Part shown: piece after piece, positions 1 through 9,218 of the stretch
How the letters are laid out: every line of letters begins with the position of its first letter
Numbering within the stretch: position 1 is the stretch's first letter
Assembly (NCBI RefSeq): GCF_004684775.1
Contig: NZ_SRIC01000020.1
Coordinates: 1-57,175 of the forward strand
Reading direction: 5' to 3'
DNA: 57,175 bases
Source: Streptomyces sp. MZ04
GTDB taxonomy: Bacteria > Actinomycetota > Actinomycetes > Streptomycetales > Streptomycetaceae
Position numbers and translations under genes: made by a program
The notes under the pieces: generated by a model
What the model was told of the DNA's origin: nothing
Databases searched by the model: none
What the model saw: the letters and a program-made list of their open reading frames with translations, nothing else

Positions 1-299
1 TCCCCATCCCCATCCCCGTCCCCATCGATGTCTGATTCCCAGCCCTCCGCGGCCACTTCGCGCAGTGCGAGAAGCGGCGCCGGTTCGGTGTCGCAGGCCC
101 GCGCGAGCGCCTCGACCGCCTCGGCGGGAGGCAGCGACCTGCCGTTGAGATACCTGTCCCAGGACGAGCGGCTGTACCCCGTCCGGGACGCCAACGCCGC
201 CAGGCCAAGGCCGCTGTGGTCCTTGAGCCTGCGCAGCCTTACGACGAACTGCCGCACCCGCGGGTCAAGCGAGTCGGGCAGCTCCTTCCATCGAGACAT
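1..299 (-). CDS. Helix-turn-helix regulator, N-terminal part (cut by window edge)
   Basis: ATG at 297-299 on the reverse strand opens a frame that runs off base 1 (99 residues visible). Residues about 15-75 form an XRE-like helix-turn-helix of the streptomycete type: TGYSRSSWDRYLNG at 40-53 followed by PPAEAVEALARAC. In known homologues this DNA-binding unit sits at the N-terminus, with membrane or disordered regions behind it. The visible end turns into Gly-Asp dipeptides encoded by hexanucleotide (ccccat-type) repeats in bases 1-27, so an acidic disordered linker follows. Target and full domain set are beyond the window. HTH call fairly sure; function unknown. Confidence 0.75.
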   Translation of the reverse strand, partial: MSRWKELPDSLDPRVRQFVVRLRRLKDHSGLGLAALASRTGYSRSSWDRYLNGRSLPPAEAVEALARACDTEPAPLLALREVAAEGWESDIDGDGDGDG

Positions 300-595
300 G
301 TTCCACCCCATGTCCTTCAGTTCCCTTGGAAGAGAGGATGCCCGAACACTCGGCGGCAGTTCCTGCACCCTGCCGAAACCGGCCGCTCCGCATCGTCGTT
401 GTCCGAACCGTCCCGCCCGAGCCGTCCCACGCACCAGAGACGCGCAGGTCAGCGCCCGGGACGTCCCGCGCGTGCCTGACCGCGCCGACAGATCTGGCGG
501 TCCGCACCCGGCGCCCGGCATCGTCATCAATGCACAACGGGCGGCGCGGTCCACCCCGCGCCGCCCTCCACACCACCATGACTTCGGGGGAAGAC

Positions 596-879
596 ATGAG
601 CTGGGCGCGTCGGCCTTTCCCAAGGGCTGGCTGTGCGTCTGGTCCGGGAAGAACTTCACCGGGCGGATGCAAAAGGTCAAGTACAACAACAAGGACCTGT
701 CCCGGTACGCCGTGTTCGCGGGGGCCTGGTCCGGCTACAACCACGGCCGCAAGTGCGACGTGGCGCTCTACGCCGGCAAGAACTACACGCAGTACATCGG
801 CACGCAGAAGCTCGGCACCAAGGGCAACGCCAACCACAAGCTGAAGATCCTCTCCAACAAGTGGGTCAACTGCCGCTGA
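596..879 (+). pseudogene. Peptidase inhibitor I36-like gene lacking its signal-peptide region
   Basis: From about base 604 one frame encodes a complete small Cys/Trp/Gly-rich domain (GWLCVWSGKNFTGRM ... CDVALYAGKNYTQYIG ... NKWVNC, stop 877-879) typical of secreted I36-type inhibitor or beta/gamma-crystallin-like proteins. The family is exported and needs a signal peptide of about 25-30 residues. Here none is visible: the ATG at 596-598 with a good ribosome site (gggggaag) is one frame off, and no in-frame start with a hydrophobic stretch precedes the domain. The simplest reading is a small deletion that removed the signal-peptide codons and broke the frame. A sequencing error is the alternative. 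Confidence 0.6.
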
Positions 880-905
880 CCTGACCACGGCAGCCCCACA
901 TACCA

Positions 906-944
906 GCGGCGCCCGTCCTCATCGGGGGAGAGGACGGGCGCCGC
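906..944. terminator. Bidirectional hairpin terminator
   Basis: Perfect 15-bp inverted repeat (906-920 with 930-944) around a 9-nt loop, between the forward I36-like gene and the reverse DUF3017 gene. Placed to end both transcripts. No U-tract, as usual in high-GC actinobacteria. Confidence 0.8.
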
Positions 945-965
945 TTCACGCGCTCCGGGGTCACC

Positions 966-1598
966 TCAGGTGGTGATCGTGCGGTGCAGTGTGTCGCTGA
1001 GGAACGGGATCCGCAGCCACGGATCGGGCTGCGCCATCAGGGCGAGCAGCACGATGGCGACGCCGAGTACGCCGTACGTCACCATGTCCGTGAAGCGCGA
1101 GCGCACCGCGAGCATGCCGACGTCAGGCAGCGCCCAGCGCAGCACGGCGCCCGCGACCAGGGCGAGGCCGATCAGTATCGTGCCGACGCGGAACACGTCG
1201 AGGGCGGTGAGCAGCAGCCCGATCACCACCGTCGCGATGACGCAGAGCAGCGGCCACTGCCGTGCGGGCGCGGGCGCGTCACCGCTCGCGGCGCGGCCGC
1301 CGCCCTCGGGCCGCGCGGTGTCGCGGGTGAAGAGCGGGAAGCGCCGCGAGGTCCGCTTGGCCTGCCCGCCGGAGCCGGTCGCACCGACCTGCCCCTCGGC
1401 ATGCCCCTCGGCCTTCTCCTCGGCCTTCTCCTCGGCCTTCTCCTCGGCCTTCTCCTCGGCCCGCGGCTCGGCCCGCGGCTCGGACATCTCCGGCTCCGTG
1501 GCCCCCGGTTCGGACGCCGCGGCCCCGTTCTCGTCGGCGGCATCCGACCCGGACGACGACGCCGCCGCTCCGTTCCCGCCCTTCGCGCCTACGCTCAT
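966..1598 (-). CDS. DUF3017 membrane protein
   Basis: 210-residue protein. The first ~110 residues are low-complexity and acidic (Ala/Glu/Gly/Ser), including AEEK repeated four times and AEPR twice. The C-terminal ~95 residues hold three predicted membrane segments (about 115-132, 138-157, 172-188), matching the DUF3017 family that usually sits just downstream of folD in streptomycetes. The ATG (1596-1598) lies 19 bp after the folD stop, so the two are probably cotranscribed. Function unknown; a one-carbon link is suggested only by position. Confidence 0.85.
   Translation of the reverse strand: MSVGAKGGNGAAASSSGSDAADENGAAASEPGATEPEMSEPRAEPRAEEKAEEKAEEKAEEKAEGHAEGQVGATGSGGQAKRTSRRFPLFTRDTARPEGGGRAASGDAPAPARQWPLLCVIATVVIGLLLTALDVFRVGTILIGLALVAGAVLRWALPDVGMLAVRSRFTDMVTYGVLGVAIVLLALMAQPDPWLRIPFLSDTLHRTITT
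1412..1483 (-). repeat. Six 12-bp tandem units inside the DUF3017 gene
   Basis: Four identical units ccttctcctcgg (1412-1459) are followed by two units cccgcggctcgg (1460-1483). Read on the reverse strand they encode the AEPR and AEEK repeats of the disordered N-terminus. The length is a multiple of three, so copy-number change would keep the frame. Confidence 0.9.
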
Positions 1599-1617
1599 GG
1601 GCTCGCCCTCTTCCCGG

Positions 1618-2481
1618 TCAGCTCGCGGCAGCGGCGGCGCGCTCGGCCGCCTCGACGACGTTGACGAGCAGCTGGGCGCGCGTCATCGGGCCGACACCGC
1701 CCGGGTTCGGCGAGATCCATCCGGCGACCTCGTAGACGTCCGGGTGCACATCGCCGACGATCTTGCCGGTCTCGTCGCGCGAGACGCCGACGTCCAGGAT
1801 CGCGACGCCCGGCTTCACGTCCTCGGCCTTGATCAGGTGCGGAACACCCGCCGCGGCCACGATGATGTCGGCCTTCCTGAGGTGGTAGGCCAGGTCGCGC
1901 GTGCCGGTGTGGCACTGCGTCACTGTCGCGTTCTCGGAGCGGCGGGTGAGCAGCAGCGGCATCGAGCGGCCGATCGTCACGCCGCGGCCGACGACCACGA
2001 CCTCCGCGCCGTTGATCTCCACGCCGTGCCGGCGGAGCAGCGTGATCACGCCGTTCGGCGTGCAGGGCAGCGGGGCCGGCTCGTTGAGCACGAGGCGGCC
2101 GAGGTTCATCGGGTGCAGGCCGTCGGCGTCCTTGGCCGGATCCATCAGCTCAAGGACGCGGTTCTCGTCGATGCCCTTGGGCAGCGGGAGCTGCACGATG
2201 TAGCCGGTGCAGGCGGGGTCCTCGTTGAGCTCGCGGACGACGGCCTCGATCTCGTCCTGCGTCGCGGTGGCGGGCAGTTCGCGCTGGATGGAGGCGATGC
2301 CCACCTGCGCGCAATCGCGGTGCTTGCCCGCGACGTACTTCTGGCTGCCCGGGTCGTCACCGACCAGGACGGTGCCGAGTCCGGGGGTGATGCCCTTCTC
2401 CTTGAGGGCCGCCACGCGGACGGCCAGTTGGGACTTGATCGCGGCTGCGGTGGCCTTGCCATCGAGAATCTGGGCGGTCAT
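1618..2481 (-). CDS. folD: Bifunctional methylenetetrahydrofolate dehydrogenase/cyclohydrolase
   Basis: 287 residues, the usual FolD size. It interconverts 5,10-methylene-THF and 10-formyl-THF, the formyl donor used by PurN and PurH encoded nearby. Visible signatures: catalytic Tyr49 and Lys53 in [14 protein letters not shown] at about 94-102, the Rossmann motif [10 protein letters not shown] at 164-173 and PGGVGPMT at 260-267. The start is ATG 2479-2481; upstream in-frame codons encode no conserved sequence. The serine of GRS is usually proline in this motif, a mild variation. Confidence 0.97.
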   Translation of the reverse strand: MTAQILDGKATAAAIKSQLAVRVAALKEKGITPGLGTVLVGDDPGSQKYVAGKHRDCAQVGIASIQRELPATATQDEIEAVVRELNEDPACTGYIVQLPLPKGIDENRVLELMDPAKDADGLHPMNLGRLVLNEPAPLPCTPNGVITLLRRHGVEINGAEVVVVGRGVTIGRSMPLLLTRRSENATVTQCHTGTRDLAYHLRKADIIVAAAGVPHLIKAEDVKPGVAILDVGVSRDETGKIVGDVHPDVYEVAGWISPNPGGVGPMTRAQLLVNVVEAAERAAAAAS

Positions 2482-2691
2482 GACCCCATCTTCCCGGATG
2501 AGGCCCGCCCGATACCAATCAGGGCGCCCCCGCAACCCGGCTGTGTCCCGGCTGTGTCCCGAGACCTGACCAGCTCTGTTGCACTTGCACAACACATACG
2601 GAGTGCGGCTGGACAAATAAGCCCGGGCTAAAGAACGATATGCGGCACAGTGCCGCGGGCAGTGTCGGGGGGACGGACCGCATCTGTAGAC

Positions 2692-2740
2692 CTTCCTCCG
2701 TGATGTGCCGCGTCGTCCCCGCACTACCCGACGGAGGAAG
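2692..2740 (+). promoter_or_regulatory. Inverted repeat able to mask the downstream ribosome binding site
   Basis: The 10-mer cttcctccgt (2692-2701) is the exact complement of acggaggaag (2731-2740), which contains the Shine-Dalgarno sequence of the gene starting at 2747. In RNA the pair would close a 29-nt loop and hide the SD. The rest of this 265-bp divergent gap also contains a 7+7 dyad gcggcac-a-gtgccgc (2642-2656) and tandem gtgcaa hexamers on the folD side near 2580-2592. No gene seen in the gap. Confidence 0.45.
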
Positions 2741-2746
2741 ACCGCC

Positions 2747-3373
2747 ATGAGTTACGGCGACCCGAACAACCCTTACGGGCAGCCGCCCCAGCAGCCCCCG
2801 GCCGCTCCCGGATACGGCTATCCCCAGCAGGGCCCGCCCGGCATCCCGCCGCAGCAGGCCTACGGCTACCCGCAGCAGCCGGCCTACCCCGGCTACCCGG
2901 GCGGGAACATGATGCCGCAGACGATGCCGGGGCTTCTGGTGACCGCTCGCGTCTTCCTGTTCCTGATCTCGGCGGTGCAGATCCTCGTCGCGATCATCTA
3001 CCTGTACGCGGGCGCGGTCGCGAGCGACGCCGGTGACAGCGCCGAGGACCTGGGCCTCAGCGGCATGGGCGACGTCGGTGACGACGTGGCCGCCATCGCG
3101 ATCGTCGCCGCGCTCGTCGCGGCCGCGCTCGCGACGCTCTCCATCACGCTCGGCGTGAAGTTCGGCCGCGGCGGCCAGGGCGTCCGGATCACCACGGTCG
3201 TCTACGGCGCGCTCGGCGGCATCGTCGGTCTGATCGGCCTCTTCGTCGGCCTGGACACCGGATTCGCGACCGCGATCATCGGCCCGCTGATCTGGGTCAC
3301 CTTCGCCGCCATCATCACGATCGCCCCGGTCGTGCCCAGCGGCACCGCCTGGTTCGCCCGCCCCCGCTACTGA
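2747..3373 (+). CDS. Small membrane protein with Pro/Gln/Tyr-rich N-terminus
   Basis: 208 residues. Residues 1-63 are Pro/Gln/Gly/Tyr-rich and disordered (repeats such as GYPQQ). Residues about 64-205 contain four hydrophobic segments, so a soluble tail precedes a four-helix membrane domain. The ATG at 2747 follows a strong SD (ggaggaag, 2733-2740). The gene stands alone, divergent from folD and closed by a strong terminator. Similar low-complexity/membrane proteins are common in streptomycetes; no specific function can be assigned. Confidence 0.8.
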   Translation: MSYGDPNNPYGQPPQQPPAAPGYGYPQQGPPGIPPQQAYGYPQQPAYPGYPGGNMMPQTMPGLLVTARVFLFLISAVQILVAIIYLYAGAVASDAGDSAEDLGLSGMGDVGDDVAAIAIVAALVAAALATLSITLGVKFGRGGQGVRITTVVYGALGGIVGLIGLFVGLDTGFATAIIGPLIWVTFAAIITIAPVVPSGTAWFARPRY

Positions 3374-3387
3374 GGCGAGCGGTCAAC

Positions 3388-3429
3388 CAACGGGCCGTGC
3401 CCCCCTCTTGAGGGGGGCACGGCCCGTTG
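3388..3429. terminator. Strong bidirectional terminator
   Basis: Perfect 19-bp stem (3388-3406 with 3411-3429) and a 4-nt loop between the convergent membrane-protein gene and purH. Confidence 0.93.
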
Positions 3430-3444
3430 TGGTGTCTGGCGAGG

Positions 3445-5013
3445 TCAGTGGAAGAAGTGCCGCGTACCCGTGAAGTACATCGTCACTCCGGCCTTCCGCG
3501 CCGCCTCGATGACCAGCTCGTCGCGGACCGAACCGCCGGGCTGGACCACGGCCTTGACGCCCGCCTCGGTGAGGATCTCCAGGCCGTCGGGGAACGGGAA
3601 GAACGCGTCGGACGCGGCGTACGAACCGTGCGCGCGCTCGGCACCCGCCCGCTCGACGGCGAGCTTCGCGGAGTCGACGCGGTTGACCTGGCCCATGCCG
3701 ACGCCGACCGAGGCGCCGTCCTTGGCGAGCAGGATCGCGTTGGACTTCACCGCGCGGGACGCCTTCCAGGCGAACTCCAGCTCGGCCAGCTCGCCCGGGT
3801 TCAGGGCGTCGCCGGTGGCCAGCGTCCAGTTGGCCGGGCTGTCGCCGTCGGCCTGCAGCCGGTCGGTGACCTGGAGCAGCGCGCCGCCGTCGATCTGCTT
3901 GACCTCGACCGCGTTGGACGGCGCCCGGTGGGCACGCAGGACGCGGATGTTCTTCTTCTTGGTGAGGGCTTCGAGCGCGCCGTCCTCGTACTCGGGCGCG
4001 ACGATGACCTCGGTGAAGATCTCGGCGACCTGCTCGGCCATCTCCTTGGTGACCGGGCGGTTCACGGCGATCACACCGCCGAACGCGGAGAGCGGGTCAC
4101 AGGCGTGCGCCTTGCGGTGCGCCTCGGCGACGTTCCCGCCGATCGCGATGCCGCACGGGTTGGCGTGCTTGATGATCGCGACACAGGGGTCGGCGTGGTC
4201 GTACGCGGCACGGCGCGCGGCGTCCGTGTCCGTGTAGTTGTTGTACGACATCTCCTTGCCGTGCAGCTGCTCGGCCTCGGCGAGGCCGCCATTGCCGTCG
4301 ACGTAGAGGGCCGCGTTCTGGTGCGGGTTCTCGCCGTAGCGCAGGACGTTCTTGCGGCCGTAGGCGCTGCCGAGGAACTCGGGGAAGGCCGAGCCGTCGG
4401 CGGCGTAGTCGTCCGCGAACCAGGAGGCGACCGCGAGGTCGTACTCGGCGGTGTGCCGGAACGCTTCGGCGGCGAGGCGCTTGCGTGCGGTCAGGTCGAA
4501 CCCGCCGTCACGGACCGCGGCGAGCACATCGGCGTACCGGGAAGGGCTCGTGATGACCGACACCGAGGGGTGGTTCTTGGCGGCGGCGCGGACCATCGAG
4601 GGGCCACCGATGTCGATCTGCTCGACGCACTCGTCGGGCGTCGCGCCCGAGGCGACGGTCGCCTTGAAGGGGTAGAGGTTCACGACGACCAGCTGGAACG
4701 GCTCGATGCCGAGGTCGGCGAGCTGGCGTTGGTGGTCCTCGAGGCGCAGGTCGGCGAGGATCCCGGCGTGCACGCGCGGGTGCAGCGTCTTGACCCGGCC
4801 GTCCAGGCACTCGGGGAAGCCGGTGAGCTCCTCGACCTTGGTGACGGGCACCCCGGCGGCGGCGATCTTCGCGGCGGTCGAACCGGTCGAGACGAGCTCG
4901 ACGCCGGCCGCGTGCAGCCCGCGCGCGAGCTCCTCGAGCCCGGTCTTGTCATAGACGCTGATGAGCGCGCGCTTGATCGGGCGCTGCGAACCGTGCGTAC
5001 CTTCGGCGGTCAC
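3445..5013 (-). CDS. purH: Bifunctional AICAR transformylase / IMP cyclohydrolase
   Basis: 522 residues, full length. Catalyses the last two steps of purine synthesis, AICAR to FAICAR to IMP, with 10-formyl-THF. The N-terminal cyclohydrolase (MGS-like) domain carries [12 protein letters not shown] and [15 protein letters not shown] (about 72-86); the transformylase domain carries RYGENPHQ (about 225-232) and the catalytic KHANPCG (about 282-288). Its start overlaps the purN stop by 4 bp (ATGA, 5010-5013), so purN-purH is a translationally coupled operon. Confidence 0.98.
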   Translation of the reverse strand: MTAEGTHGSQRPIKRALISVYDKTGLEELARGLHAAGVELVSTGSTAAKIAAAGVPVTKVEELTGFPECLDGRVKTLHPRVHAGILADLRLEDHQRQLADLGIEPFQLVVVNLYPFKATVASGATPDECVEQIDIGGPSMVRAAAKNHPSVSVITSPSRYADVLAAVRDGGFDLTARKRLAAEAFRHTAEYDLAVASWFADDYAADGSAFPEFLGSAYGRKNVLRYGENPHQNAALYVDGNGGLAEAEQLHGKEMSYNNYTDTDAARRAAYDHADPCVAIIKHANPCGIAIGGNVAEAHRKAHACDPLSAFGGVIAVNRPVTKEMAEQVAEIFTEVIVAPEYEDGALEALTKKKNIRVLRAHRAPSNAVEVKQIDGGALLQVTDRLQADGDSPANWTLATGDALNPGELAELEFAWKASRAVKSNAILLAKDGASVGVGMGQVNRVDSAKLAVERAGAERAHGSYAASDAFFPFPDGLEILTEAGVKAVVQPGGSVRDELVIEAARKAGVTMYFTGTRHFFH

Positions 5014-5639
5014 GGGATAAGTACCTTTCGTCCCTCAATGCGGTAGCCGTTGCGGGCCAGACGCCCCACGACATCGACGAGCAGCCTTCGCTCGACTTCC
5101 TTGATGCGCTCGTGCAGAGCGCTCTCGTCGTCCTCGTCCCCGACCGGGACCACGCCCTGGGCGATGATCGGGCCGGTGTCGACGCCGTCGTCGACGAAGT
5201 GGACGGTGCATCCCGTGACCTTCGCGCCGTACGCGAGCGCGTCGCGCACACCGTGGGCTCCGGGGAAGCTGGGCAGCAGGGCGGGGTGCGTGTTCACGAA
5301 CCGGCCGCCGAACCGTGCGAGGAATTCCTTCCCCACGATCTTCATGAACCCGGCCGACACGACCAGGTCGGGCTCGTAGGCGGCGGTGGCCTCGGCGAGC
5401 GCCGCGTCCCACGCGTCACGGGTCGCGTGGTCCTTGACCCGGCACACGAAGGTGGGAATCCCGGCCTGTTCGGCCCGCTCGAGCCCCGCGATGCCCTCGC
5501 GGTCGGCACCGACGGCGACGATCTCGGCTCCGTAGCCGGCCGTCCCGTCCGTCGCGATCTTGTCGAGCAGAGCCTGCAGATTCGTGCCTGATCCGGAGAC
5601 CAGCACGACGAGGCGCTTGGCCACAGGGCTCTTGGCCAC
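5010..5639 (-). CDS. purN: Phosphoribosylglycinamide formyltransferase
   Basis: 209 residues. Transfers formyl from 10-formyl-THF to GAR. The phosphate-binding loop [10 protein letters not shown] is at about 16-25, and the catalytic triad is visible as Asn116 and His118 in [12 protein letters not shown] and Asp154 in DGVDTGP, matching E. coli N106/H108/D144. The start is GTG 5637-5639 with a weak purine-rich site (gagaaaggg). First gene of the purN-purH operon, preceded by an unusual repeat block at 5667-5712. Confidence 0.97.
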   Translation of the reverse strand: MAKSPVAKRLVVLVSGSGTNLQALLDKIATDGTAGYGAEIVAVGADREGIAGLERAEQAGIPTFVCRVKDHATRDAWDAALAEATAAYEPDLVVSAGFMKIVGKEFLARFGGRFVNTHPALLPSFPGAHGVRDALAYGAKVTGCTVHFVDDGVDTGPIIAQGVVPVGDEDDESALHERIKEVERRLLVDVVGRLARNGYRIEGRKVLIP

Positions 5640-5666
5640 AGCGGGGCCCTTTCTCGGGAGGTGCGT

Positions 5667-5712
5667 CTGTGTACGGCGGCTTTGTACGGCATCTTTGTAC
5701 GGTCATACAAAG
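5667..5712 (-). promoter_or_regulatory. Triple direct repeat and dyad upstream of purN (candidate operator)
   Basis: On the reverse strand CCGTACAAAG occurs at 5702-5693 and 5689-5680, and CCGTACACAG at 5676-5667: three 10-mers with exact 13-bp spacing. The distal copy overlaps a perfect dyad CTTTGTA-N6-TACAAAG (5693-5712). The block ends 28 bp before the purN start. It is the only obvious structure in the 268-bp gene-free gap 5640-5907. An operator for a purine-responsive regulator is a reasonable inference; I do not recognise the consensus. Confidence 0.55.
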
Positions 5713-5907
5713 GCTTCGTGCCCCGCGATACGGGGAACTCTACGAAGCGGCCGACCGTCAGCAACGATACCGGCACACGGAGGCGCCCCTCACGGGACGG
5801 GGGCGCGGCCGGGAGGTAGCGTCTGTGCCAGGGCGCCATGGCGCTGCAGAAGCTCGTAACCAGCTCTCGTAACCAGCTCGCTCAACCAAGGGGAAGACGC
5901 ACACCTG

Positions 5908-6768
5908 ATGCCGGACCGTAGCCTCCGCCTCCCGCTGTCCTTCGCGTTCGGGTTGACGCACGGAGGGGGGCGCGGCTCGACGCTGCTGCGCGACGGCCGC
6001 CCGTCGTCCCCGCCGCAGGACTCCCAGGACTCCGGCTCGTCGGGCTCGTCGGGCTCGCCGGAGCCGTCGGACTCCCCCGGCGAGAAGGACGACAATCCCT
6101 TCGCGCCGCCGCCCGAGGGCACCCCGGACCAGCCGTGGCGGCCGCGTCCCGGCAACGGCGGCGACTCTCCGGAGGGGCACTCCCCGTGGGGCAGCCAGTG
6201 GAGCGACCGGCAGCCCGGCCGCTCCCAGGGCGGCTTCGGCGAGCGGCCCGGGCAGCAGGGGCAAGGCCCCGACGGTCCTTCCGGCTCCGGTTCAGGCTCC
6301 GGCTCCGGCTCCGGCTCCGGCATGCGCTGGGACCCGACGGACCCGGCCCAGCGCCGCGCGCGCTACGCCCTGCTCTCCGGCATGTGGGCCTTCTTCTTCG
6401 CCCTCTTCGGCTGGCGGTACGTGGCGCTGCTGCTGGGTGCGCTGGCGCTGAACTGGGGCATCAGCGCACTGCGGGCGAAGCCGAAGGCTCCGGACCCGAC
6501 GGCTCCGGCTCCCTCTCCCACTCCCACTCCCGCCAAGCAGGGCTCCGCGGCCGACGCCTCGAGCAGGAAGCCGCAGACGACCGCGGCGATCAGCGGCCTG
6601 GTGACGGCTTCGCTGGCGCTGGCGATGGTGGCGGCGACGTTTGCCGCGCAGCTGGTGTACCGGGACTACTACACGTGCGTGAACGACGCGCTGACGACTA
6701 CATCGAAGCAGGCCTGCGAGGACCTCCTGCCGGAGGAGCTGCGGCCGTTGCTGGGCGAGCGGGAGTAG
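5908..6768 (+). CDS. Membrane protein with long disordered N-terminus
   Basis: 286 residues if the ATG at 5908 is used (SD-like aaggggaag lies a rather long 12 nt upstream, so the start is uncertain). Residues ~25-138 are Ser/Gly/Pro-rich and end in a (Gly-Ser)n tract encoded by ggctcc repeats at about 6285-6320. The second half holds [26 protein letters not shown] and, after a Pro/Thr linker, [24 protein letters not shown], so two to three membrane helices, then a short acidic tail. Divergent from purN. Homologues beside purN are, from memory, common in streptomycetes. Function unknown. Confidence 0.75.
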   Translation: MPDRSLRLPLSFAFGLTHGGGRGSTLLRDGRPSSPPQDSQDSGSSGSSGSPEPSDSPGEKDDNPFAPPPEGTPDQPWRPRPGNGGDSPEGHSPWGSQWSDRQPGRSQGGFGERPGQQGQGPDGPSGSGSGSGSGSGSGMRWDPTDPAQRRARYALLSGMWAFFFALFGWRYVALLLGALALNWGISALRAKPKAPDPTAPAPSPTPTPAKQGSAADASSRKPQTTAAISGLVTASLALAMVAATFAAQLVYRDYYTCVNDALTTTSKQACEDLLPEELRPLLGERE

Positions 6769-6838
6769 CTTCCCTCGGCGGCCACCCTTTCCCACTCCCC
6801 CTCGATCACCCTGCGGTGCCCACTTCACCCCCGCCCCC

Positions 6839-6881
6839 GCTGTGGGCAGGCGTTCCGCACGGCGGAACGGGTGGGCACAGC
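6839..6881. repeat. Dispersed palindromic element, copy 1
   Basis: 43-bp imperfect palindrome: an inner perfect 8-bp stem cgttccgc/gcggaacg with a 3-nt loop, two symmetric G-G double mismatches separated by CA/TG, and an outer 6-bp stem gctgtg/cacagc. It ends 5 bp before the ATG of the first ADP-ribosylglycohydrolase gene. A second copy lies inside the third hydrolase gene (9435-9479). I recall near-identical elements as frequent in Streptomyces intergenic DNA, not verified here. Confidence 0.85.
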
Positions 6882-6886
6882 CCCTG

Positions 6887-8095
6887 ATGCCGGGGGTCGA
6901 TGGACGGGGCGTCCAGGAAAGCGGGGCAAGTCGTACAGAGGGCCTGCTCCTTGGCCTCGCCGCAGGCGACGCCGCCGGTTGGCCCGCGGCCAGGCACCGC
7001 GCAGCCCGCATGCCCGAGTGGACCCGCCGCCTCACCCGCGAACTCGACACCTTCGCCGAGCAGAACGCAACGACCACCCTCCCCGTCCCCATCGCACTCA
7101 ACCAGCCCCCGGAACCCCTCCGCCTCGGCCCCTCGGACGACGCCGAATGGGCGGCCTTCGCCGCCGAATCACTGCTCCGCGCGGCGGACGGGACGCTCGA
7201 CCCCCAGCTGCCCCCGGACCGCCGGGTCCGCGCGGCCCTGGACCTTGCCTGGGGCGCCCTCGCCGGCGAAATCGCCGCGGCAGCGGCCCGCGCCCCCGAA
7301 GTCGAATCCGCCGTACTCCCCCTCCGCGCCCGCATCTCCGTACGCGCGGGCCTAGGCAACCTCGCCGCAGGCCTGCGCCCACCCGCCACCGGCCACGACA
7401 ACCCGCACTTCTTCGACGACGCCGCCTGCGTACGCGCCTGTGTCCTCGCCCTGGTCCACCCCGGCGACCCCGAACAGGCCGCCGAACTGGCCGAGTTCGA
7501 CGCCCGCTACACCCAGGACGGCGACGGCGTGCACGGCGCCCGCGCCATGGCCGCGGCGATCGCGGCAGCACTCGGCGGCGCCGACGTCGACGCGTCCGTG
7601 GACGCCGCCCTCGCCCTGCTCCCCGAACACACCGAGATCGGCCGCAACGCCTGGCACGCCGTCAAACTCGCCCGCACCCAGGCAGAGGAGGACGGCGCGT
7701 TCGGCCTCGTCCCCCTCCTGGAGCACCAGATCGTCGACCACGTCTACAGCTACGGCATCGCCGCCGCCGAGACCGTCCCGGTCGCCCTCGCCCTGACCAC
7801 CGCCGCCCGCGGCCGCATCCGCGACGCGGTGCCCGCCGCCGCGTGCCTGTCGCGCGTCGCGGACTCCGCGCCCGCCCTCGCCGGCGCGCTGACCGGCGCG
7901 CTCGGCACGGCGACCGCCATCCCCGAAGCCTGGCGCGACGCCTGCCGCACCCTCTCCGGCTGCGCGCTCCCCCGCCTGGCCGGCACCGACCTGGTGGAAC
8001 TCGCCGGGCACCTGGCAGCCACGGAACTGACCACTCCAGGAGGACAATCCCGACATGACGCAAGCAATGGAACCGACAGCGGCATCTCTCCCTGA
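6887..8095 (+). CDS. ADP-ribosylglycohydrolase family protein 1 (metal site partly degenerate)
   Basis: 402 residues from ATG 6887; the start is uncertain because no clear SD is seen and a GTG lies further upstream at 6842. [13 protein letters not shown] near the N-terminus and SDDAEWAAF (Asp84-Asp85) match the first conserved regions of the all-helical ARH family, which hydrolyses ADP-ribosyl bonds with Mg2+. In the second metal motif, normally D-x-D-T/S-x-A-x-x-A-G, the first Asp is Val324 ([13 protein letters not shown]; Asp326 kept). It may therefore be weakly active or act on another substrate. Overlaps the next gene by 41 bp. Confidence 0.8.
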   Translation: MPGVDGRGVQESGASRTEGLLLGLAAGDAAGWPAARHRAARMPEWTRRLTRELDTFAEQNATTTLPVPIALNQPPEPLRLGPSDDAEWAAFAAESLLRAADGTLDPQLPPDRRVRAALDLAWGALAGEIAAAAARAPEVESAVLPLRARISVRAGLGNLAAGLRPPATGHDNPHFFDDAACVRACVLALVHPGDPEQAAELAEFDARYTQDGDGVHGARAMAAAIAAALGGADVDASVDAALALLPEHTEIGRNAWHAVKLARTQAEEDGAFGLVPLLEHQIVDHVYSYGIAAAETVPVALALTTAARGRIRDAVPAAACLSRVADSAPALAGALTGALGTATAIPEAWRDACRTLSGCALPRLAGTDLVELAGHLAATELTTPGGQSRHDASNGTDSGISP

Positions 8096-9218
8096 ACGCG
8101 TCACCGCCTGCCTCGTCGGCGCCGCGGTCGGCGACGCCCTCGGCGGCCCCGTCGAGGGCTACTCCCCCGAGCAGATCCTCGAACGGCACGGCGGCCGCGT
8201 ACACGGCATCGTCGGCCCCTGGAACGCCGAGCACTGGCGCACCGCGCGCCCCATCGCGCCGTACCACAAGGGCGACGGACACGTCACCGACGACACCTTG
8301 ATGACCCACGCGCTGATCCGCGTGTACGCCGCCGTCCGCGACCACTTGGACGCCTACGCGGTCGCCGACCACCTGGTCCCCGACCTCATGACGAACCCCC
8401 GCTGGATCCCGGAACTGGAGGCCGACGCCCTCCCCCTCCAGCGGATCTTCCTCGCCGAGAAGTGGCTCGTCGCCCGCATCCACTACGGCCACATCGACCC
8501 GCGCGAGGCGGGCACCGGCAACATCGTGAACTGCGGCGCCGCGATGTACATGGCGCCGGTCGGCCTCGTCAACGCGGCGAACCCCGCGGGCGCGTACGCG
8601 GAGGCGCTCGACGTCGCGGGCACGCACCAGTCGTCGTACGGACGGGAGGCCGCCGGAGTCTTGGCGGCGGCGGTCGCTGCGGCGTGCGTGCCGGGCGCCA
8701 CACCCACCTCCGTGATCGACACCGCCCTCTCCCTCGCGAAGGACGGAACACGGTCCGCGATCGAGGCGGTGGCCGAAGTGGCCGCCCGGCACCGGGAGTT
8801 CGAGTCGGCGCTCGTCCCCCTCCGCGCCGCGATCACCCCCTTCGACACGGTCGGCCCCGACTACCGCGCCCCGTCCCTCGGCGCCCGCCGTCCCTCACGC
8901 CTCCACTCCATCGAGGAACTCCCCATCGCCCTCGCCATGCTCCTGATCGGCGACGGCGACTACCGCCACACCGTCCTCGGCTCGGTCAACTACGGCCGGG
9001 ACTGCGACTCCATCGCCACGATGAGCGGCGCGATCGCGGGCGCGCTGGGTTCGGGCGCCCCGCCCGAGTGGGCCAAGACGGTGGCGGAGGCCAGCCGCCT
9101 GGACCTGCACGCCCCCGCGACCACCCTCACGGAGATCACCCAGGAGATCTTCACCCGGGACGTACACCGCCGCCGCACCCACGAGTCGGCGTACGCATCC
9201 CTGACGGCCAACCCATGA
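8055..9218 (+). CDS. ADP-ribosylglycohydrolase family protein 2
   Basis: 387 residues. ATG 8055 follows the SD aggagg and lies inside the end of the previous gene. ARH fold with both metal motifs intact: VGAAVGDALGGPVEGY near residue 21, TDDT at 78-81, and YGRDCDSIATMSGAIAGALG at about 313-332, with Asp316 and Asp318. This is the paralogue of the three that best fits an active Mg2+-dependent N- or O-glycosidic hydrolase. Its stop overlaps the next start (ATGA, 9215-9218). Substrate not predictable from sequence. Confidence 0.88.
   Translation: MTQAMEPTAASLPERVTACLVGAAVGDALGGPVEGYSPEQILERHGGRVHGIVGPWNAEHWRTARPIAPYHKGDGHVTDDTLMTHALIRVYAAVRDHLDAYAVADHLVPDLMTNPRWIPELEADALPLQRIFLAEKWLVARIHYGHIDPREAGTGNIVNCGAAMYMAPVGLVNAANPAGAYAEALDVAGTHQSSYGREAAGVLAAAVAAACVPGATPTSVIDTALSLAKDGTRSAIEAVAEVAARHREFESALVPLRAAITPFDTVGPDYRAPSLGARRPSRLHSIEELPIALAMLLIGDGDYRHTVLGSVNYGRDCDSIATMSGAIAGALGSGAPPEWAKTVAEASRLDLHAPATTLTEITQEIFTRDVHRRRTHESAYASLTANP

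Noticed and set aside
3427..5046. Forward 539-codon frame opposite purH
   Set aside because: Shadow of purH with no conserved motif; purH is complete on the other strand.
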